A stretch of DNA of 64,000 bases from Vitis vinifera (taxonomy: Eukaryota; Streptophyta; Magnoliopsida; Vitales; Vitaceae): the NCBI RefSeq assembly GCF_030704535.1, contig NC_081823.1, positions 94,501-158,500 of the forward strand. Direction: 5' to 3'. The notes under the pieces were generated by a model. The model had not been told where the DNA came from. It saw nothing but the letters and a program-made list of their open reading frames with translations, and made no database searches. The position numbers and the translations under genes were made by a program. The stretch's first letter is position 1. The number at the start of each line of letters is the position of its first letter. Positions 60,501 through 64,000 of the stretch are shown one piece after another.

Positions 60501-60751
60501 ATATCCATAATGCAAAAATCTTGCCTTTAACATTTTCTATCAAGGATCACTATGTTCAGGTCCATAGAGAGTTGTAGTACTTGATATTCTTAGAATGTCT
60601 TCTTGTCAGACTGTAGAATCACTTAATTTCTTACTTGCTAAATATATTTATCTGATGCCAGGACCCGCCTTTACAACTATCTATTGATAGTTCAACTGCC
60701 TTAGATATTGAAGAGGACAGTGATGGTGTTTGGAGCATTGTTGGTGGCAAG
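50735..60751 (+). CDS. Gene with predicted concanavalin/LamG-like N-terminal domain (5' part; later exons not found)
   Basis: Four phase-0 exons with GT-AG sites are inferred: 50735-50884, 56653-56844, 60353-60559 and 60662-60751, giving the first 213 residues with no stop reached. The start codon follows an in-frame-free leader and encodes [34 protein letters not shown]..., [13 protein letters not shown] and GYIHNAKIL are the strand motifs of a LamG/concanavalin-like beta-sandwich (compare 'CxWVY', 'W.HV...', 'LYIDG' in LamG_3 domains). No signal peptide is seen, so it is probably intracellular. An acidic segment ([16 protein letters not shown]) follows the domain. I recall no reliable name for the full protein. 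The remaining exons must lie right of 60751, perhaps beyond the window. Introns of 5.8 and 3.5 kb carry LINEs. Confidence 0.72.
51442..51495. repeat. (AT)27 microsatellite
   Basis: Uninterrupted AT array in intron 1 of the lectin-like gene. Confidence 0.95.
52390..53841 (+). mobile_element. LINE 3' region with RNase H, decayed; zf-RVT segment appears twice
   Basis: Near 52470-52620 a KANINDLL...C..C...DHLFLHCP zf-RVT block occurs. A second, separate KVNINDLL...WCVMC block starts near 52860, so two fragments are joined or nested. From about 53355, [21 protein letters not shown] marks the RNase H found at the end of many plant LINEs. An A-rich tail ends near 53841. Many stops. The 5' edge is approximate. 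Confidence 0.75.
54414..56390 (-). mobile_element. 5'-truncated LINE in intron 1 of the lectin-like gene, with 12-bp target duplication
   Basis: TAAAGGCTATAC at 54414-54425 is repeated at 56379-56390; the insert is 54426-56378 with its tail at the left. Coding remains: [12 protein letters not shown] (about 56360), FANDT in place of FADD (about 56225), YLGLPLGG (about 56015), FWEDLWWGN (about 55455), and a zf-RVT/W-rich end (about 54880-54620). Same family as the 38-bp insertion at 38277-38314. Confidence 0.88.
56422..56448. repeat. (CT)n microsatellite
   Basis: A short CT/GA array just outside the LINE target duplication. It inflates an artificial Arg/Glu ORF on the minus strand. Confidence 0.9.
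57405..57522. repeat. 59-bp tandem duplication
   Basis: Two units, 57405-57463 and 57464-57522, each begin GTAAGTGGGACAAGGACAG. They differ at about one internal base plus the last positions, so the duplication is recent. It is intronic. Confidence 0.9.
59440..59970 (-). mobile_element. Degenerate LINE RT relic
   Basis: Minus-strand translation in several frames shows scattered LINE-like pieces (LWRRI near 59560, a QKALFHK-like stretch near 59620). There is no open frame and no ends. It may extend left to about 57935, where a poly-T run begins. Confidence 0.4.
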
Positions 60752-61495
60752 GTATGACTGTATGAGAGGTTCTTTCTGAATAGTCCTGTCAGTTGTGTCC
60801 ATTTCTTATGTTTGGATTAGAGGTATACTTCCTTGTTTCTTTTGCATTATTATTTGTGGAGTATCTAACAAACTGCATTTTGTCTCTGCACTTACACTAA
60901 CTTCTGTATCTCTTATAATAATTGAGTGAACCCATTGAATTTGCCTTCAGTGGTGTTTTTTTCCGTGTTTTGACCTGTTTTAGTTGTTTCAACTCATCTA
61001 GCTTTAACATCATGGACTTAGTGTGTGATTGAGATTTTGCCTATCAAACTAAAGGGAAAGTTTTATAAGGCAGATATTGGACCAGCATTGATCAATGAAA
61101 TGGAGACACAGTATTGGGCAGCCAAGAATGAAAAAATCAGTTGACCTGGTTTTAGGCCATATTGAGATGGATTAGTGGTGGGACAGGAACAGAAAAATTT
61201 AGAAATGAATGCATTTGTGAAGAGTTCGTAGCTGCAATTGGCAAGGCAATGAGAAAATCAGTTGACCTGTTTTGGCCCATGGTATCTAGATGCCTACTGA
61301 GACCAAAATATTTTTTGCTGTGCTTTATTTGAGTTTGGGCTGAGCTGAGTTGGGGTTACAGTTAGCTAAGGTTAAAGCCTGTCTAAAGCGTGAAGTATGA
61401 TAATACTTGTGTTTTACATTTATGGTGTACATGTATCATATTCATAAAGTTAGCACGGGCTACAGAAATGGTCAACATCTTGAAAAGTTGACATC
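60752..61495. other. Intron or downstream sequence of the lectin-like gene
   Basis: Follows the exon 4 donor GTATGA. No further exon in phase 0 was found. Confidence 0.4.
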
Positions 61496-62087
61496 AACTG
61501 GGAAAAGTAGCTACATGGGGGAAGATCCTTACTTTGGATAGGCTCCAAAGACGAGGGTGTCAGCTTCCTAATTGCTGTTTTTTGTGTGGTTGTGAAGAGG
61601 AAAATGTAAATCACATTTTTTTACATTGTACAGTGGCTAGGGTTCTTTGGGATATTATCCTTGCTTTGTTTGGGGTTCATTGGGTGTTCCCAGAGACGGT
61701 CATAGAGGTGTTACTTAGTTGGAGGGGCTCCTTTGTGGGGAAAAAGAGGAAAAAAATCTGGAATTCCATACCGGTGTGTATTTTTTGGACGGTTTGGAAG
61801 GAGAGAAATAGATTAGCCTTTAGGGGGGGCTCTTTAGACATACAGAAACTCAAAAATTATTTTGTTTGTAACTTGTGGAGTTGGGCTAGAGTGTACATGG
61901 GAGAGGAGTCCTCTTCGCTTTTATTCTTTTTGGAGTGGCTAGCGGCTACTTAAGGGTCGTTGAGGATGCTCGTTTCTATTGTTTTTTGGGGTGTGGCTGC
62001 GTTTGTATACTCCCTGTATGCCTTATGGCGGTTTGCCCTTTAATACAATTTGTGCTTACTTATCAAAAAAAAAAACTGGGAAAAGTA
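61496..62087 (+). mobile_element. 5'-truncated LINE (564 bp) with 14-bp target duplication
   Basis: AACTGGGAAAAGTA at 61496-61509 is repeated at 62074-62087. The insert 61510-62073 ends in an A-run. Its main frame encodes the zf-RVT finger (LPNCCFLCGCEEENVNHIF), HC..A..LW and the IPVCIFWTVWKERNRLAF motif, ending at 61953. The frame is nearly intact, so the insertion is young compared with the others. Confidence 0.92.
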
Positions 62088-62341
62088 ACACTTTTATTCA
62101 TTGTTAGTGTAATATATTGCTTGTAACCTAGAATCAAGGTTGCCTGAATTTGGTTGAAGCTCTTCCCTTGATTGAGCTGGTTTCTGGCTGATGCCTATGG
62201 GCTGAGATTAGTGTTAAGTTGAGCTTGTAAAGATTGTTTATTAGTTGTGTTGAGCTTGGACAAACCTAGGCCTGCCTCAGGCTGTTGAAGTTGAGAATCC
62301 TCTTTGTTCCTGTGAAAAGAAGACATGTAAATGCTTCACTG

Positions 62342-62419
62342 AGGAGTGGCATAATTCAGGTTAAAGATGCTGTAAGGACAAGGAGTGGCACAATTCAGGT
62401 TAGAGGTGCTGTAAGGACA
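62342..62419. repeat. 39-bp tandem duplication
   Basis: Two units, 62342-62380 and 62381-62419, start AGGAGTGGCAYAATTCAGG and end GGACA, with a few differences. Confidence 0.85.
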
Positions 62420-64000
62420 AGGAGAAGACAAAAATGGATGTGGAATAATGGTCTATGACAAAGGATGAATCTGGATGGAGTGAAATGGTGAAATGGATTT
62501 GGATGTCCATGGGACACCAAATAATTTGGAGAAAGTTCTGTAGCAAAGAAAGAAAATAACAATCAGCAATAGAAGAGATGCAAATGACTTCTAGTAAGAC
62601 TGATTAAAAGGAAACAAGATAAACAGGCAAGCAACAAGTGAAAGGTCAGAGCAGTAACCAGCTTTCAGTATTCAGTCTTTATAAATCCTAAATTGATTTT
62701 TTTCCCCTAGATTGCACTTAGAGGATGATTCTATCTTCCTAAAACACTCAAAACCTTTTAAAAGATAATAGTCTGGAAACTAACTGAAACAGATAAGGAA
62801 AAATAAATAAATTAGTAGGTTGGCCTTGTCCTTTCGTTGATTCACTTTATGTGTGGGTTGTTCTTTAGCTGTATCAGAAAAACTTTATCAAGTTGTAGTG
62901 ATGGTAATGGCAATGGTAATGGTGAGGAGGTGGTGAAGCATACTGTGGGTAATGGTTTTAGTGGATGGGTTAAGGTAGCAGCAGAATGCCAGTGATGCTT
63001 CTGGTTGTGATTTGTTGCTGGAGGCAGTGGCAGTGGCCCCATGATGGCAGGCTGCTAGTAGCTCTGGTAGTTGCAATGATTTTGGCATGGTGTTAAGGTA
63101 GAGATGATGATTGACCAAATACTGAATGTGGTTATGGTTGCACTCTCTCTTTCGCTCTCTATACAAATGCAAACACAAAAATATCTATATATATGTTCAT
63201 ATATTGGTTTTCCTTTCTCCAATTTCAACTGCAGATGCACCAGAAACTTTAATGAACCTTGGCATAAAAAAAAATGCCTTTTGAAATCCTGAGAATAAAA
63301 GATTTTTAAGTTTTGAACGCTGACAATTGATCTTAATCTTTTTTCTTGATATAATTTCATTAATTGATATGTTTACCCGGGGAAGATTCTAAATTTCATT
63401 CATAACTGAAGCCTTGAATTTTGACAAAGTGGATTGGTGATGAAGAATAGCATTATAAAACTGAGTTATTGCTGTCTAGAAGCATTGCTGGTGACTGAAG
63501 TTTACCGAATGATACGGTCTTCAGGTTTGTGAAGATGAAGGCCAATTATTAAGGTTTAAGGTAAAGTATTGAGAGCATAAGTTGATGGAATTCCAGAAAG
63601 AAGGTTGTTAGAATTTTTTGGGTAGCCACTAATATGGGGCTTTGGGGTGTCAGTGAATGGCTAAAGAGGTGGAAAGAGGTTTCTGATTATGAAACAGGTT
63701 TTAGGTTAGAGAATTAAAGAAATGATGGTAGGATTTATGGGGTTAAACGGATAAAGTAGTGCAAATAGACAAAAGAAGTTAGGCAGTCATTCCTTTAATA
63801 ATTGAACCTTCTAAAAAATAAGATAAACCAATATGTAAACAACACTCAGGTCATGCAAACCAGGGAGTTTTTAAAAGTCTAATAGGCTGGTTTTCAATGC
63901 AAGAGGACACTTCTAACTGGACTTGGAGGAGAAAAATAAACAAACTCATGTAGACCCTAGTGACAACAATCCAATAGCCAAACACTTTCTAACCTAGATT
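62420..64000. other. Right-edge sequence without recognised gene
   Basis: Probably still intron of the lectin-like gene. It has a TG/GGT-rich patch (62880-63060) that yields artificial His/Thr/Ser-rich ORFs on the minus strand. No exon is supported. Confidence 0.4.

Noticed and set aside
62842-63178. His/Thr/Ser-rich minus-strand ORFs near the right edge
   Set aside because: Produced by a GGT/TGG-rich low-complexity patch; no domain or conserved start.
63231-63260. Possible next exon of the lectin-like gene after CTGCAG at 63233
   Set aside because: In the required phase 0 it hits a stop after five codons.

Overview
The window is plant nuclear DNA. It has AT-rich non-coding sequence, GT-AG introns of 76 bp to several kb, and plant-type proteins. 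It also carries Ty3/gypsy, Ty1/copia and many LINE insertions. The gene set and the approximately 10.4-kb gypsy element recall a woody eudicot, and grapevine (Vitis) is my best guess. That guess rests on memory, not on a search.

Layout. Positions 1-8015 hold a minus-strand Tat-type Ty3/gypsy element (copy A), cut by the left window edge. A decayed older gypsy RT follows (8140-9240). A run of five host genes comes next: a steroid 5-alpha-reductase-family protein (10055-11035, +), a small secreted X8/CBM43 protein (12020-13778, -), a chloroplast FAP3-like chalcone-isomerase-fold protein (15485-20443, +, with a copia relic in intron 1), and a receptor-like kinase of the At1g78530 type (21791-23807, -). 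The second, complete gypsy element (copy B, 25778-36154, +) has 799-bp LTRs and a CCCAT target duplication. Beyond it lie mitochondrial inner membrane protease subunit 1 (37214-45880, +, with LINEs and repeats filling a 6.1-kb intron) and the 5' part of a gene with a predicted concanavalin-like N-terminus (from 50735, +, running to the right edge or beyond). Its introns also hold LINEs.

The gypsy pair is the most informative part. In both copies gag ends in UAG followed by CAA-UUA, the tobamovirus-type leaky-stop context, and pol continues in the same frame with no ATG of its own. Downstream of pol, on the opposite strand, both copies carry a separate gene. It has its own TATA box (seen in copy B), two short GT-AG introns (intron 2 visible in both copies) and three exons giving 746 aa in copy B. 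The product has an N-terminal domain of the 'putative gypsy-type transposon' family, a basic NLS-like stretch and a long C-terminal coiled coil. Both copies also share two further nonsense codons in pol, which suggests that they descend from an already pol-defective element mobilised in trans.

The host genes are housekeeping or signalling genes and do not form a pathway. From memory, FAP3 and IMP1 (At1g53520/At1g53530) and the X8 protein and kinase (At1g78520/At1g78530) are neighbouring pairs in Arabidopsis, so the window looks like an ancestral gene order interrupted by transposons.

Exon coordinates were worked out by hand from reading frames and GT-AG sites. LINE and relic boundaries are approximate except where a target-site duplication is given. 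No tRNA, rRNA or CRISPR array was seen.
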